A stretch of 64,000 nucleotides of DNA from Pseudomonas neustonica (GCF_003797945.1 NZ_RKKU01000006.1:105374-169373); one strand, 5' to 3'. Shown: positions 56,098 through 64,000, numbered from the stretch's first letter. Notes: generated by a model not told the origin, from the sequence alone. Made by a program: numbers and translations.

Positions 56098-57423
56098 ATG
56101 GATGTCCGCATGTTCAATAAAAAACTAAAACAAACGCTGCAAGATCAACAGGATGAGCTGGAGCAGGCGCGCCAGCTATTTACCATGATGCGCTCCGAGG
56201 TGCTAAGCATCGAGCTCACGCCCGATGTGAAAATTGCCAACGTGAACCAGAACTTTGCTGATGCCTTGGGCTATAAGATAGACCAACTCATTGGTCGCGG
56301 GCTGAACGAGATAGTCCCGGAGTATGTAAAGAAGCTGGATTGCTTTCGTAACTTTCAAGCGGCTATTGCAAACATTACCTCAGTGCAAGACGACTACCGC
56401 TTTATCTGCAAAGACGGCACCCTGGCATGGATGCATATTGCCTGGTATCCGCTGAAAAACCGCGCTGGCAAGCTGTCTTGTATTCAGGGGTATGCACGCG
56501 ATATTACCGAAACGATCCAGGCCGCTCAGGAGAATCAAGAGTTCATCAACGCCCTGATTCGCTCCACGGCGGTGATTCAGTTTGATCTGGAAGGTAATAT
56601 CATCACGGCCAACAAGCAATTTCTAGAGGCTATGGGCTATTCGCACAACCAGATCGTGGGCAAGCATCACAGCCTGTTCTGCCCTGCGGGTACCGCTTCA
56701 ACACCCGAGTACAAATCCTTTTGGCAGACCCTGAACCGCGGTGAGTTCGTCTCGGGTCGCTTTCAGCGTGTCGACAGTCGCGGCCGTGATGTCTGGCTGG
56801 AAGCCTCCTATAACCCGGTTTACGACGTGGAAGGCAAGCTTTCCAAAGTAGTCAAGTTTGCCAGTGTGGTAACCGATCAGGTGGCGCGCGAGGCGGAAGT
56901 GAACGAAGCTGCCAGCATCGCCTATGAGGTGTCACTGCAAACGGATACCAGCGCCGAGCGTGGTGCCGGCGTTGTGCAAGAAACCGTGGGCAGCATGCAT
57001 CGCGTAGCTGAGCAGGTTGAATCAGCCACGCAAGGCATTGAAGCTCTAGGCAAGCAGTCTTTGCTGATCAGCTCCATCGTGCAGACCATCAGCGGTATTG
57101 CTGCGCAAACCAACCTGTTGGCCCTCAACGCTGCGATCGAAGCCGCCCGCGCAGGTGAGCAAGGCCGCGGGTTTGCCGTGGTAGCCGATGAGGTAAGGCA
57201 GCTTGCTGGCCGGACCAGCGCAGCAACTGAAGAAATTATCAGCGTAGTGGACAAGAACCAAACGCTAGCGGATGAAGCCGTCCGCGATATGGCGGTTAGC
57301 CGCGAACAAGCCGCCAAGGGGCTCGCATTCGCCAACCAGGCAGGTGAGGTCATCGTTGAAATCAGAGCCGGTGCCAAGCAAGTTGTAGACGCTGTGGGAC
57401 GCTTTGCCAATGAACTCAAATAA
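56098..57423 (+). CDS. bdlA: Cytosolic PAS-PAS chemoreceptor, BdlA-like
   Basis: A 441-residue soluble receptor without membrane helices: a short coiled coil (about 5-30), PAS 1 (about 30-150, [13 protein letters not shown]), PAS 2 (about 155-275, [20 protein letters not shown]) and a short MCP signalling domain with [20 protein letters not shown]. The layout equals that of P. aeruginosa BdlA, which drives biofilm dispersion. The symbol is given from architecture; Aer-like oxygen sensing is an alternative. Ribosome-binding site is weak; an in-frame ATG follows four codons later. Confidence 0.8.
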   Translation: MDVRMFNKKLKQTLQDQQDELEQARQLFTMMRSEVLSIELTPDVKIANVNQNFADALGYKIDQLIGRGLNEIVPEYVKKLDCFRNFQAAIANITSVQDDYRFICKDGTLAWMHIAWYPLKNRAGKLSCIQGYARDITETIQAAQENQEFINALIRSTAVIQFDLEGNIITANKQFLEAMGYSHNQIVGKHHSLFCPAGTASTPEYKSFWQTLNRGEFVSGRFQRVDSRGRDVWLEASYNPVYDVEGKLSKVVKFASVVTDQVAREAEVNEAASIAYEVSLQTDTSAERGAGVVQETVGSMHRVAEQVESATQGIEALGKQSLLISSIVQTISGIAAQTNLLALNAAIEAARAGEQGRGFAVVADEVRQLAGRTSAATEEIISVVDKNQTLADEAVRDMAVSREQAAKGLAFANQAGEVIVEIRAGAKQVVDAVGRFANELK

Positions 57424-57549
57424 GCACTGGGCGAGCCGGTAAACCTGGATCCCCGCTCGCCACCCACGACGAACGGGCCGTCAGCTATAGCGGTCGCTCG
57501 TTGCCAGCGGCCCTGAGCCCATCCTTAAAGCGATACCGAAAAAGTTCGC

Positions 57550-57822
57550 CTAACCGGCCCGTATTTGCTGATACCCCGAACGGGTAAGTAAAACCAGGTG
57601 AACGGTGGAGCCATAAATCTGACCCGACGATTTGAGTAGGTCGATCAAGGCTTTATTCTCGTCCGCTGGCAAATAGTAATAGTCCCGTCCCTCTTGCAAT
57701 TGTTCTGCGCAATGCTTGAACGCCTTGAAGCTCGTGCCCTTGGGCACGGCATTAAGCTCATCCAGTTGCCGCAGGCTAAGAGTTTCAGCGCCCTCGTGAA
57801 AAATCGGGGTTATGGTGACCAC
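57550..57822 (-). CDS. Small protein of unknown function
   Basis: A 90-residue protein beginning MVTITPIFHEGAETLSLRQL. The middle (GTSFKAFKHCAEQLQEGRDY, YLPADENKALIDLLKSSGQI) followed by VHLVLLTRSGYQQIRAG resembles the N-terminal module of ORF6N/Bro-type DNA-binding proteins; this is a tentative likeness by eye. It stands alone between the BdlA-like gene and a divergent small gene. Confidence 0.6.
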   Translation of the reverse strand: MVTITPIFHEGAETLSLRQLDELNAVPKGTSFKAFKHCAEQLQEGRDYYYLPADENKALIDLLKSSGQIYGSTVHLVLLTRSGYQQIRAG

Positions 57823-57920
57823 AGGCTTCCTACTGTTTAAAAATTAGACGAAAGCACATACCGCTGTTCCGATAAATCAGTATACTTGCCGCCCCTTGCC
57901 AATGCACAACCGAGCGCACC

Positions 57921-58136
57921 ATGACCGATCAAACCAGTAACGAAAACGCACCAGCAACGCAGACACCAGCAGATTCAACAACACTGCCAGGGTTGGGATC
58001 GCTGTTTTCTGCTGCCGCCAGCGCCAATGCACGCAAGGCGAAAGCTCCGAACAAGGGTAAGTCCGGTTCAGATCAGCACGAACAGCGCATCGGCATGGCG
58101 CCGCGCAACACACGACGCTCCATGGGTAAACGCTAA
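57921..58136 (+). CDS. Small basic, low-complexity protein
   Basis: A 71-residue product with a Thr/Ala/Pro-rich N terminus, a short LPGLGSLFSAAASANARKAK core and a basic C terminus NTRRSMGKR. It is probably largely disordered. No family recognised and no strong ribosome-binding site, so the call is tentative. It converges on kinB with 7 bases between stops. Confidence 0.5.
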   Translation: MTDQTSNENAPATQTPADSTTLPGLGSLFSAAASANARKAKAPNKGKSGSDQHEQRIGMAPRNTRRSMGKR

Positions 58137-58143
58137 ACGATAG

Positions 58144-59922
58144 CTAAATGGGCAGCACCATGTAGAAGCGTGCGCCCTCACCGGGCTTGGACTGTACGGC
58201 GATATGACCACCGTGCAACTGGACAACTTCCTTGCACAGAGCCAATCCGAGCCCTGCCCCGCCCTTTTTACTGCCGACCTGAACAAAGGGTTCAAAAACC
58301 CTACCCTGCTGACTGAACGCGATCCCCTCACCATTATCCTCAACGCTCATGATGATGCGCTCGCCCTGGCGGCGGCCCTGCAGCAAGACACAGCCCTCTT
58401 TGTCACAGTGGCGCAGGGCGTTGCCCAACAAGTTGTCGAGCACCCGCTCGATCTGCAGACGGTCCAGGCTTGCGTGTGGCATCTCATCATGAATTTCAAT
58501 ATTCAAGCTCACACCCAGCCTACGCGCCTGCTCAGCGAAGCGTGCTGCAGCCTGGTCAAGCAACTCGGCAGGGTCACAGGGCTCAAGGTCGAGTTTCTGC
58601 AGGCCATTCTGGTAACGCGAAAAATTAAGCAGGTCGTTGATCAAATCAACCAGGCGACGCATCTCCTCATCCACTACGCTGAGCAGATCGGCTTCACGAC
58701 TGCCCTCAGCAAAGGTCACTCGCTCCTGCAGCAGTGAGAATGCCATGTGCATACCGGTTACCGGCGTGCGCAGCTCATGTGAGGCGCGCAGCACAAACTC
58801 ACGGCGCACACGTTCAAACGCCCGTTGATCCGTCACATCACGCAGTACCATGACCGCGCCCTGCACCCAGGTATCGGTGCGCAAAACCGGCGTTAGGCTG
58901 TAATCCAGCAGGCGCATTTCGCCAGCGACCTCGACCTCCAGATCCTCCTGGTCGCTGCTGTTATGCGCGTTACCGGCCAGCACCTCACGCACTTGATCAT
59001 CCAGCTCGGGTCTGCCCATTGCCAGCCCAAGGCTTTGCCCTAATTCACGCGAGTCCCAATCCAGCTGACGTCGAGCAACCGGGTTAAAATGCTCAACCTC
59101 ACCATCTTGGTCAAGAATCAACAGACCGTCGTCGATACTGTCTAGAACCGCTTGCAAGCGTCTCTGCTCACTTTTGAGCGCCTCCATATCGCCGCTTTTG
59201 AATTCACGCAGGGCTTCGGCCATGACGCCAAAGCGTCGGCTAAGCGCCGACACCTCCAGGACCGGAGAGACGGGTAGCGTTACATTAAAATCGCCCGTGC
59301 TCACCTGATCTGCTGCTTTAGCCAAGCCTTCGATGGGCTGCGCAAAACGCCGTGCAATGCTATTGGCCGTCAGCAAACCCAGAAGTAACACAGCCAGCCC
59401 GATCAGCCCGAGCAAGCCGGCAATCAGCCAGGCTCGCTGATGAGCAGCAACTTCAACTCTTTCCGCTTTCTCTACATAACGATTCTGAATTTCATTGATC
59501 CGATCGCGCATTACCGAGACGGTGCTGCTGAACGTGTCGTTGGACAGCAACTCTCGCCGCAGCGTCAATGGGCGCTGGAGGACGTCATCGTAGACAGCGT
59601 AGGCTGCCTCGATTTCTGCAATGGCAGAACGATCAGAGTCATCTACCGCATGCGCCTTGGCAACCTGCAGCCAGCGCTTGAAACTCGCATCGGACTCATC
59701 CAGGCGCTTACGATCAAGATCCTCCCCCACCAGCAGGGTGACCTGGTGCCCTATCTCCTGCCGCAGCCCGAGTGTTGCCTTGATAATGCCCAGGTTGCTA
59801 CTCATCGACAGTTTCTGCGATTGGGTCAGGCTCAGTACACCCACCATACCCACGACCAAACCGACCAGCGCCACCGTGATCAATGCACTACTGCTGAGGA
59901 AAAGTTGCGTGCGTAGTTTCAT
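58144..59922 (-). CDS. kinB: Sensor histidine kinase KinB
   Basis: KinB phosphorylates and dephosphorylates AlgB. The 592-residue protein has helix 1 (about 8-30), a periplasmic helical sensor (about 32-163), helix 2 (about 165-187), HAMP (about 188-240), a PAS domain (about 250-365, DSIDDGLLILDQDGEVEHFN), HisKA with the phospho-His in RASHELRTPVTGMHM (about residue 386), and ATPase motifs NLLGNALRHC, EDNGEGIA and GGAGLGLALC. The start overlaps the algB stop by four bases (ATGA), so translation is coupled. Confidence 0.93.
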   Translation of the reverse strand: MKLRTQLFLSSSALITVALVGLVVGMVGVLSLTQSQKLSMSSNLGIIKATLGLRQEIGHQVTLLVGEDLDRKRLDESDASFKRWLQVAKAHAVDDSDRSAIAEIEAAYAVYDDVLQRPLTLRRELLSNDTFSSTVSVMRDRINEIQNRYVEKAERVEVAAHQRAWLIAGLLGLIGLAVLLLGLLTANSIARRFAQPIEGLAKAADQVSTGDFNVTLPVSPVLEVSALSRRFGVMAEALREFKSGDMEALKSEQRRLQAVLDSIDDGLLILDQDGEVEHFNPVARRQLDWDSRELGQSLGLAMGRPELDDQVREVLAGNAHNSSDQEDLEVEVAGEMRLLDYSLTPVLRTDTWVQGAVMVLRDVTDQRAFERVRREFVLRASHELRTPVTGMHMAFSLLQERVTFAEGSREADLLSVVDEEMRRLVDLINDLLNFSRYQNGLQKLDLEPCDPAELLDQAAARFAEQARRLGVSLNIEIHDEMPHASLDRLQIERVLDNLLGNALRHCDKEGCVLLQGRRQGERIIMSVEDNGEGIAFSQQGRVFEPFVQVGSKKGGAGLGLALCKEVVQLHGGHIAVQSKPGEGARFYMVLPI

Positions 59923-61262
59923 AAGCCAAGCTGCTTTCGTTTGCGGTAGAGCGTTGACGCATCGATACCCAATGTTCTGGCCGCCTGATCCAGGGTAGAG
60001 CTGGCCGCAAGCACAGCAGCAATGTGAGCTCGTTCCAACTCATCAAGGCTCAGTTCCGCGCCCACTCTCGGCGCAGTGCTGGCGTCAGGCGCAGTCAACC
60101 CCAAGTGCGATACCTGAACCAACTCCTCACCGCAGATAATGCTGGCACGCTCAACCACATTGCGCAGCTCTCGAATGTTGCCGGGCCAACGGTAACTCAG
60201 CAACGCGTCCCGGGCCTCTGGGCTAAAGCCCGCAGCCGGGCGAGCATAATCTTTGACGAAGCCGGCAAGAAAACGTTCGGCCAGCGCCATGATGTCATCG
60301 CGGCGGTCTCGCAGCGGAGGCAACGTCAGCGTGATGACATTCAGGCGATAAAGCAGATCCTCGCGGAAACGCCCCTCTTTAACCATATCGCCGAGATCCA
60401 GGTTGGTGGCGGCCAGGATGCGCACATCAGCGTGACGCGTGACCGGGTCACCTACCCGTTCATACTCTTTATCCTGGATAAAGCGCAGGAGCTTGGGCTG
60501 CAGTGTCAGCGGAAAGTCCCCTATCTCATCAAGAAAAAGAGTGCCGCCGTCCGCCTGATTGACCCTACCCAGGGTGTTTTCAGTCGCGCCGGTAAAGGCG
60601 CCCTTGGTGTGACCAAAAAGCTCGCTTTCCATCAACTCGGCCGTCAGCGAAGGGCAGTTAATGGTGATGCAGGATTTTTTTGCGCGTCGGCTCCAACCGT
60701 GAATCAAGCGGGAAAGCTCTCCCTTGCCCGTGCCTGACTCGCCCAAAATCAGAATATTGGCGTCTGTCACCGCCACTTGGCGTGCCGTTTCCAGTACTGC
60801 CATCATTTCCGGGCTCTGTGAGTCACCCCGGGTCTGCGGCTGCTTTACCTCGCCCTCCAGCACTTCCAGCCGCGCCGCCATCTGCCGCATCTCAAGTTGC
60901 TTGACGGCCGACATGCGCAGCTGGTCAGGGCTGCAGGGCTTGACCAGATAATCAGCAGCACCCGCTTGCATCGCATCAACGGCGGTATCTACGGCGGAGT
61001 GAGCGGTCACAATGACAACGCGCATCCAGGGTGCAACTACCCGCATTTTTGCCATAACGTCCAAGCCGTTGTCTTCGCCCAGACGCAAGTCAAGAAAGCA
61101 CAAATCAAATACCTGACTATGCAGTACCGACTCTGCTTGGGCAGCACTGGCAGCTGTGGCGACCTGATACCCCTCATCCTCCAGACAATAGCGGAAGGTT
61201 CTGAGAATCGCCGGCTCATCATCCACCAGCAAAATACGCCCATTTTTCTGCGCTGATTCCAT
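59919..61262 (-). CDS. algB: NtrC-family response regulator AlgB
   Basis: A 447-residue activator: receiver domain with ILLVDDEPAILRTFRYCLED and phospho-Asp in CFLDLRLGEDNG (about residue 59), AAA+ domain with Walker A GESGTGKG, the sigma-54 contact motif GAFTGA, Walker B GGTLFLDEIGDF, and a C-terminal Fis-type helix-turn-helix (QAARTLGIDASTLYRKRKQL). The sequence is very close to P. aeruginosa AlgB, which with KinB controls alginate and virulence genes. The start MESAQKNGR matches that protein; the frame extends 39 codons upstream. Two palindromes and a divergent sigma-54 promoter lie upstream. Confidence 0.95.
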   Translation of the reverse strand: MESAQKNGRILLVDDEPAILRTFRYCLEDEGYQVATAASAAQAESVLHSQVFDLCFLDLRLGEDNGLDVMAKMRVVAPWMRVVIVTAHSAVDTAVDAMQAGAADYLVKPCSPDQLRMSAVKQLEMRQMAARLEVLEGEVKQPQTRGDSQSPEMMAVLETARQVAVTDANILILGESGTGKGELSRLIHGWSRRAKKSCITINCPSLTAELMESELFGHTKGAFTGATENTLGRVNQADGGTLFLDEIGDFPLTLQPKLLRFIQDKEYERVGDPVTRHADVRILAATNLDLGDMVKEGRFREDLLYRLNVITLTLPPLRDRRDDIMALAERFLAGFVKDYARPAAGFSPEARDALLSYRWPGNIRELRNVVERASIICGEELVQVSHLGLTAPDASTAPRVGAELSLDELERAHIAAVLAASSTLDQAARTLGIDASTLYRKRKQLGL

Positions 61263-61312
61263 TTGTTCGCCTACTCCAAGAAAGGTACGAGAGATGTGAC
61301 TACGCAATGTCG

Positions 61313-61354
61313 TGCAAGTTGCATGATAGTAATCGGGCAATCTTGCAACTTGCA
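61313..61354. promoter_or_regulatory. Two 11-bp palindromes TGCAASTTGCA, probable enhancer sites
   Basis: TGCAAGTTGCA (61313-61323) and TGCAACTTGCA (61344-61354) are each perfect odd palindromes, and together they form a 12-bp inverted repeat (61312-61323/61344-61355). Centres are 31 bp apart, about three helical turns. They lie about 130 and 99 bp upstream of the predicted start from the sigma-54 promoter at 61422, the usual distance for NtrC-type activator sites. AlgB is the obvious candidate binder; this is inference. Confidence 0.65.
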
Positions 61355-61373
61355 CTCTCTCTATTGCAATGAC

Positions 61374-61386
61374 TATCAATTAAGTA
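61374..61386 (+). promoter_or_regulatory. IHF-like site between enhancer and sigma-54 promoter
   Basis: TATCAATTAAGTA matches the IHF consensus WATCAANNNNTTR except at one position. It is centred near -68 relative to the predicted start and is embedded in an AT-rich stretch (61372-61420), where IHF bending is typical of sigma-54 promoters. Confidence 0.4.
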
Positions 61387-61421
61387 ACTGATTTTTAAGT
61401 ATTTTTAATTTTAAAAATAAC

Positions 61422-61437
61422 TGGCACAGCAGTTGCT
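61422..61437 (+). promoter_or_regulatory. Sigma-54 (-24/-12) promoter of the BON-domain gene
   Basis: TGGCAC-agcag-TTGCT keeps the invariant GG and GC with 10 bp between them and differs from the TGGCACG-N4-TTGCW consensus at one base. The transcript would start near 61448, giving a 60-nt leader with a strong ribosome-binding site AAAGGAGA before ATG 61508. Confidence 0.75.
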
Positions 61438-61507
61438 CTAACTATACGTAATTAGTCACGGGTCATGTCGCCGGCCCTGATACGGACATTGAAAGGAGAT
61501 TGACACC

Positions 61508-61930
61508 ATGCACAGCGCAAACCGCACTGCTTTGCTTGCACTCTCACTCAGCTTGGCCAGTTTTCTGCCTATGGCAGCGCATGCCGACGGCAACGGGCAC
61601 ACCTTGCCAACTGAGCAACGTCAAGACCAAGGCATCCCCATGGATGATGATCGCGTGCTGACGGCCACCTTGCAGTCGCGTCTGCAGTGGGATGGCAACA
61701 CCGACGGGATCAACATCCGGGTACACGCCCAACGCGGCGCGGTCACGCTCAGCGGTGTGGTCCAGGATATGGCTGACAAGCGCGTTGCCGTCGCCACCGC
61801 ACGCAACACGCCGGGCGTGCGTGCCATCGACGCCAGCCAGCTGAGGATAGGCACAACCAACGCGCTGGAGGAGGCACGCTGGGTAAGTACCAGCGTCACC
61901 ACTGATCGCGGCCCTACCCTTCGTCTCTAA
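61508..61930 (+). CDS. Periplasmic BON-domain protein
   Basis: A 140-residue product with a signal peptide (cleavage after AAHA, about residue 26) and one BON domain (about residues 48-115: VLTATLQSRLQWDG, INIRVHAQRGAVTLSGVVQD, VAVATARNTPGVRAI). BON proteins such as OsmY bind envelope components under stress. The strong site AAAGGAGA precedes the ATG. It is divergent from algB and seems to have a sigma-54 promoter; the DUF1328 gene follows. Confidence 0.88.
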   Translation: MHSANRTALLALSLSLASFLPMAAHADGNGHTLPTEQRQDQGIPMDDDRVLTATLQSRLQWDGNTDGINIRVHAQRGAVTLSGVVQDMADKRVAVATARNTPGVRAIDASQLRIGTTNALEEARWVSTSVTTDRGPTLRL

Positions 61931-62087
61931 TCAATGACTCGGCACCTCAACACACTATGGATGACAAAAGATGAACATGGAGCAAAAGCCGGCGATCTAT
62001 TTCCACATAAAGGAAGCAACACTGCCGGGCGCTATTGAGCTCTCGCACAGCACCGCCGGCAAACCTGCTTACTCCCGGAGGTACCCC

Positions 62088-62264
62088 TTGCTTAACTGGG
62101 CAATCGCGTTTTTCATCATGACCGTTACGGCCGCCGTATTTACCTTTGGCGGATTTGGCTCCACTGCCGCGGCATTGGGCAAGGCCTGCTTCGGTATGTT
62201 TCTGCTGTTATTTATCGGCACCATATTGTTGAACCGACGCCGACGCGTGCAACGAATGCACTGA
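62088..62264 (+). CDS. DUF1328 (UPF0391) small membrane protein, TTG start
   Basis: A 58-residue protein with two membrane helices: LLNWAIAFFIMTVTAAVFTFGGF and AALGKACFGMFLLLFIGTIL, then a basic tail NRRRRVQ. This is the DUF1328/UPF0391 pattern, whose members start M-L-x-W-A. A perfect GGAGG lies six bases before the TTG at 62088, so I take this as the start; an ATG at 61971 would add 39 residues not found in the family. A DUF1328 gene beside algB is also what I recall for P. aeruginosa. Confidence 0.8.
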   Translation: MLNWAIAFFIMTVTAAVFTFGGFGSTAAALGKACFGMFLLLFIGTILLNRRRRVQRMH

Positions 62265-62335
62265 TCTTGGCGGCTGGCTACGTGACTGTGACACAATGCT
62301 CTGCCATCGTGTCCTGATCCTGTTAATGCCCCTTA

Positions 62336-62743
62336 ATGCTACTCGACATCAGCCAACTACCGCCGCTCCTCTATCCGCTAGCGAACCGCTTCTATCGCCG
62401 CTACCAACGCGGGGCCAAGGTGAACCGTCAGCATCAGGTCTGGGTTGGCAAGGAAAGCGAGCAGATTATCTGCAGCCTTTGTTTGCAACCGGTTGCTGAT
62501 GGCTATTGGTTGACCAGCCTGCTGGTTGACCCAGCTCGCCGACACCGTGGTTACGCGAACGCTCTGCTCACAACCATCAGACATCATTACACCGGCCCTA
62601 TCTGGTTATTCTGCTCACCTTCACTAGTTCCTCTCTACACGGGTGCAGGCTTCGACCTGGCCTGTGATTTACCCGAATCGTTGGCTGATCGCCTGCTGCG
62701 CTACCAACGCCATAAAGAACTGGTACCACTGGTTAGCTGCTGA
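62336..62743 (+). CDS. GNAT-family N-acetyltransferase
   Basis: A 135-residue GNAT protein; the acetyl-CoA pyrophosphate loop is in LLVDPARRHRGYANALLTTI (about residues 61-80, R-R-H-R-G-Y-A). The C-terminal strand LFCSPSLVPLYTGAGFDLA is typical. Substrate unknown. No clear ribosome-binding site, so the exact start may differ. Confidence 0.82.
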   Translation: MLLDISQLPPLLYPLANRFYRRYQRGAKVNRQHQVWVGKESEQIICSLCLQPVADGYWLTSLLVDPARRHRGYANALLTTIRHHYTGPIWLFCSPSLVPLYTGAGFDLACDLPESLADRLLRYQRHKELVPLVSC

Positions 62744-63011
62744 TCACCTGATCCCCGGTTCGCCCTCTCCTTGCTAGCCATCCGCATCAACAAGTCTAAT
62801 GTGCCAGCACATTGCCACGCTTTGTATCATTGCCTGTTTTTTTCGCACCCCGATAGTGCGTTTAGGCGTTTAGGCCCCCCTTCCCGTTAATAACCTTTCG
62901 CATAAAAACAACCTAAGCAAATGAAAAACAAAGGGATTAAAAAACTGGCAAGCAAAATGCTATGTGACAACTGCCAACGCATTTAATCAAAAACATTTGG
63001 GGAAACACGCG

Positions 63012-63728
63012 ATGATGAAGAAACTTGCAGTTGCCGTAGCTACCGCCAGCACGCTGTCCTTTGCCAACATGGCTCACGCTGAAGTATACGATACCGCGAT
63101 CGGCGAAATGGATGTCAGCATGACGGCCACCCTGGCTACCGACTATATCTGGCGCGGTCAGTCGCAAACCGACGGAGTTGGAGCAATCCAGGGCAGCCTG
63201 GACATCGCACACGAAAGCGGTCTGTATATCGGCGCCTGGGCATCCAATATCGACTCCGAAGACTTTGGCGGCTCCAGCGTAGAAATCGATTACTACGCTG
63301 GCTACGGCGGCGTCATTACTGACGACATCACCTACGACCTCTCCTGGACTACTTATACCTACCCAAAAAACAGCGAAATCGATGTTGAAGAAGCGCTGGC
63401 CAGCGTCAGCCTCTACGGCTTCACTCTGGGTGCCAAGTACGCGTACGACCCACAGAGCCAACTTTATACCTATATCGACTACGGCTTTGCCCTGCCCTAC
63501 GACATCGGCCTCGGCTTGCACTACGGCCTGACTGACACCAAGGACCCACTCGACGGCGTCAGCGGTGACGAGAAGTATGGTGACTGGGCGGTCAGCATCG
63601 GCAAAAACATGCTGGGACTGGATGTGGCACTGATGTACAGCGATACCGATCTGGGTGACGACTGCGGTTACTCAAGCAAGGATTCTTGTGACTCGAACTT
63701 CACACTCTCTGTATCAAAAACGCTGTAA
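63012..63728 (+). CDS. TorF-family putative porin
   Basis: A 238-residue outer-membrane beta-barrel protein with a signal peptide (MKKLAVAVATASTLSFANMAHA, spread over residues 2-23) and alternating aromatic strands such as TATLATDYIWRGQSQTDG (about 35-52). The C terminus ends in a hydrophobic strand. It fits the TorF/Gcw_chp family of putative porins. GGGGA precedes ATG 63012; the longer frame from 62964 is rejected. It ends at a terminator near the intron. Confidence 0.88.
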   Translation: MMKKLAVAVATASTLSFANMAHAEVYDTAIGEMDVSMTATLATDYIWRGQSQTDGVGAIQGSLDIAHESGLYIGAWASNIDSEDFGGSSVEIDYYAGYGGVITDDITYDLSWTTYTYPKNSEIDVEEALASVSLYGFTLGAKYAYDPQSQLYTYIDYGFALPYDIGLGLHYGLTDTKDPLDGVSGDEKYGDWAVSIGKNMLGLDVALMYSDTDLGDDCGYSSKDSCDSNFTLSVSKTL

Positions 63729-63790
63729 GTCCTGAATCTGTAAACGGTCGCCCTGCTCCGAGGGTTCCCGTCAGCTAAGCAGTACTTTAT

Positions 63791-63849
63791 GCCGGTTTCG
63801 CGCCCCCCCTGTTCCACGGCAGGGTAAGCAGGCCGGCTTTTTTATTTTT
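63791..63849 (+). terminator. Terminator after the porin gene
   Basis: Outer stem gccgg/ccggc and inner stem ccctg/caggg followed by TTTTTTATTTTT. The T tract is long; the stem is interrupted. Confidence 0.6.
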
Positions 63850-63877
63850 GACCACATTCGTCGTATCAACCTGCATG

Positions 63878-64000
63878 ATCGAGTAGGGAGCGGGATTACT
63901 CCCGCCGCCCTCTCACACCACCGTACGTGCGGTTCCGCATACGGCGGTTCATGACTGACACTGAAGGCGCCGCTGGGTATCCAGCAGCGAGATCAATCCC
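63878..64000 (-). mobile_element. Group II intron, 3' end (domains V and VI), continues beyond the window
   Basis: Read on the minus strand, ACCGCCGTA-TGCG-GAAC-CGCA-cg-TACGGTGGT (63917-63948) folds as intron domain V: a 9-bp stem, a 2-nt bulge on the 3' side and a 4-bp distal stem with a tetraloop. A domain VI-like hairpin (GCGGGAgtaaTCCCGC) follows and the intron ends near CCTACTCGAT at 63878. The maturase reading frame ends just upstream, as in bacterial group II introns. The rest lies to the right of the window. Confidence 0.85.
63949..64000 (-). CDS. ltrA: Group II intron reverse transcriptase/maturase, C-terminal end only
   Basis: The minus strand encodes, up to the window edge, GLISLLDTQRRLQCQS followed by TGA (63949-63951). 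This resembles the C terminus of LtrA-type maturases and is placed right before domain V, where such frames end. Only 16 codons are visible, so the identification rests mainly on the adjoining domain V. Confidence 0.65.
   Translation of the reverse strand, partial: GLISLLDTQRRLQCQS

Noticed and set aside
61971..62087. A 39-residue N-terminal extension of the DUF1328 protein as coding sequence
   Set aside because: Family proteins start at the internal TTG, which has a perfect GGAGG; the extension has no family likeness.

Overview
The window comes from a Pseudomonas-related gammaproteobacterium. The gene order, the alginate-type AlgB/KinB pair, the SagS-like hybrid kinase and a run of genes in the same order that I remember for Pseudomonas aeruginosa all point there. 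Moderate base composition and a class II (enterobacterial-type) ilvC with ilvY suggest a marine or halophilic relative such as the Halopseudomonas lineage. That last step is inference.

Layout. 1-3,567: tRNA-His and tRNA-Arg, folD, a noncanonical SDR and prpF. 3,887-9,325: the 2-methylcitrate (propionate) operon, written on the minus strand as gntR-prpB-prpC-acnD, with prpF behind a terminator; three ATTGTnnACAAT operators lie upstream. 9,633-15,000: an inactive-transglutaminase membrane protein with its ATP-grasp partner, pabB and an MFS carrier. 15,500-30,090: dusA, tal, the RssC/RssB switch, a PilZ protein, mlaA, a thioesterase, a decayed phosphonatase-like protein, queF, an ABC exporter, a second MFS carrier and fadE. 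30,121-30,880: a tRNA-Glu/tRNA-Gly operon followed by three tandem 90-nt tRNA-Gly-like copies. 31,197-38,956: a membrane-anchored protein, a glutathione S-transferase, a SagS-like kinase, glutathione peroxidase, an AlaA-type aminotransferase and htpX. 39,164-44,385: an AT-rich stretch with an orphan lipoprotein, then ilvY/ilvC and modF, which interrupt the P. aeruginosa-like order. 44,457-49,288: an operon of phosphoketolase, a beta-CASP metallo-hydrolase and a LOG-family protein. 49,736-57,423: a hydrolase, a NIT-domain chemoreceptor, a PaiB-like protein, a second LOG protein, AraC/LysE, and a BdlA-like cytosolic receptor. 58,144-63,728: kinB/algB, divergent from a BON-domain protein and a DUF1328 protein, then a GNAT enzyme and a TorF-type porin. 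The last 123 bases are the 3' end of a group II intron on the minus strand.

The signals I rate highest are two. First, the algB-BON intergenic region holds a near-consensus sigma-54 promoter for the BON gene, two 11-bp palindromes spaced 31 bp apart at enhancer distance, and an IHF-like site between them, next to a gene for a sigma-54-type activator. Second, the tRNA-Gly operon carries three 151-bp tandem repeats, each a tRNA-Gly-like gene with a 14-nt larger variable region and its own intrinsic terminator. Several genes have start codons internal to the longest open frame; I have corrected these where a ribosome-binding site decides.
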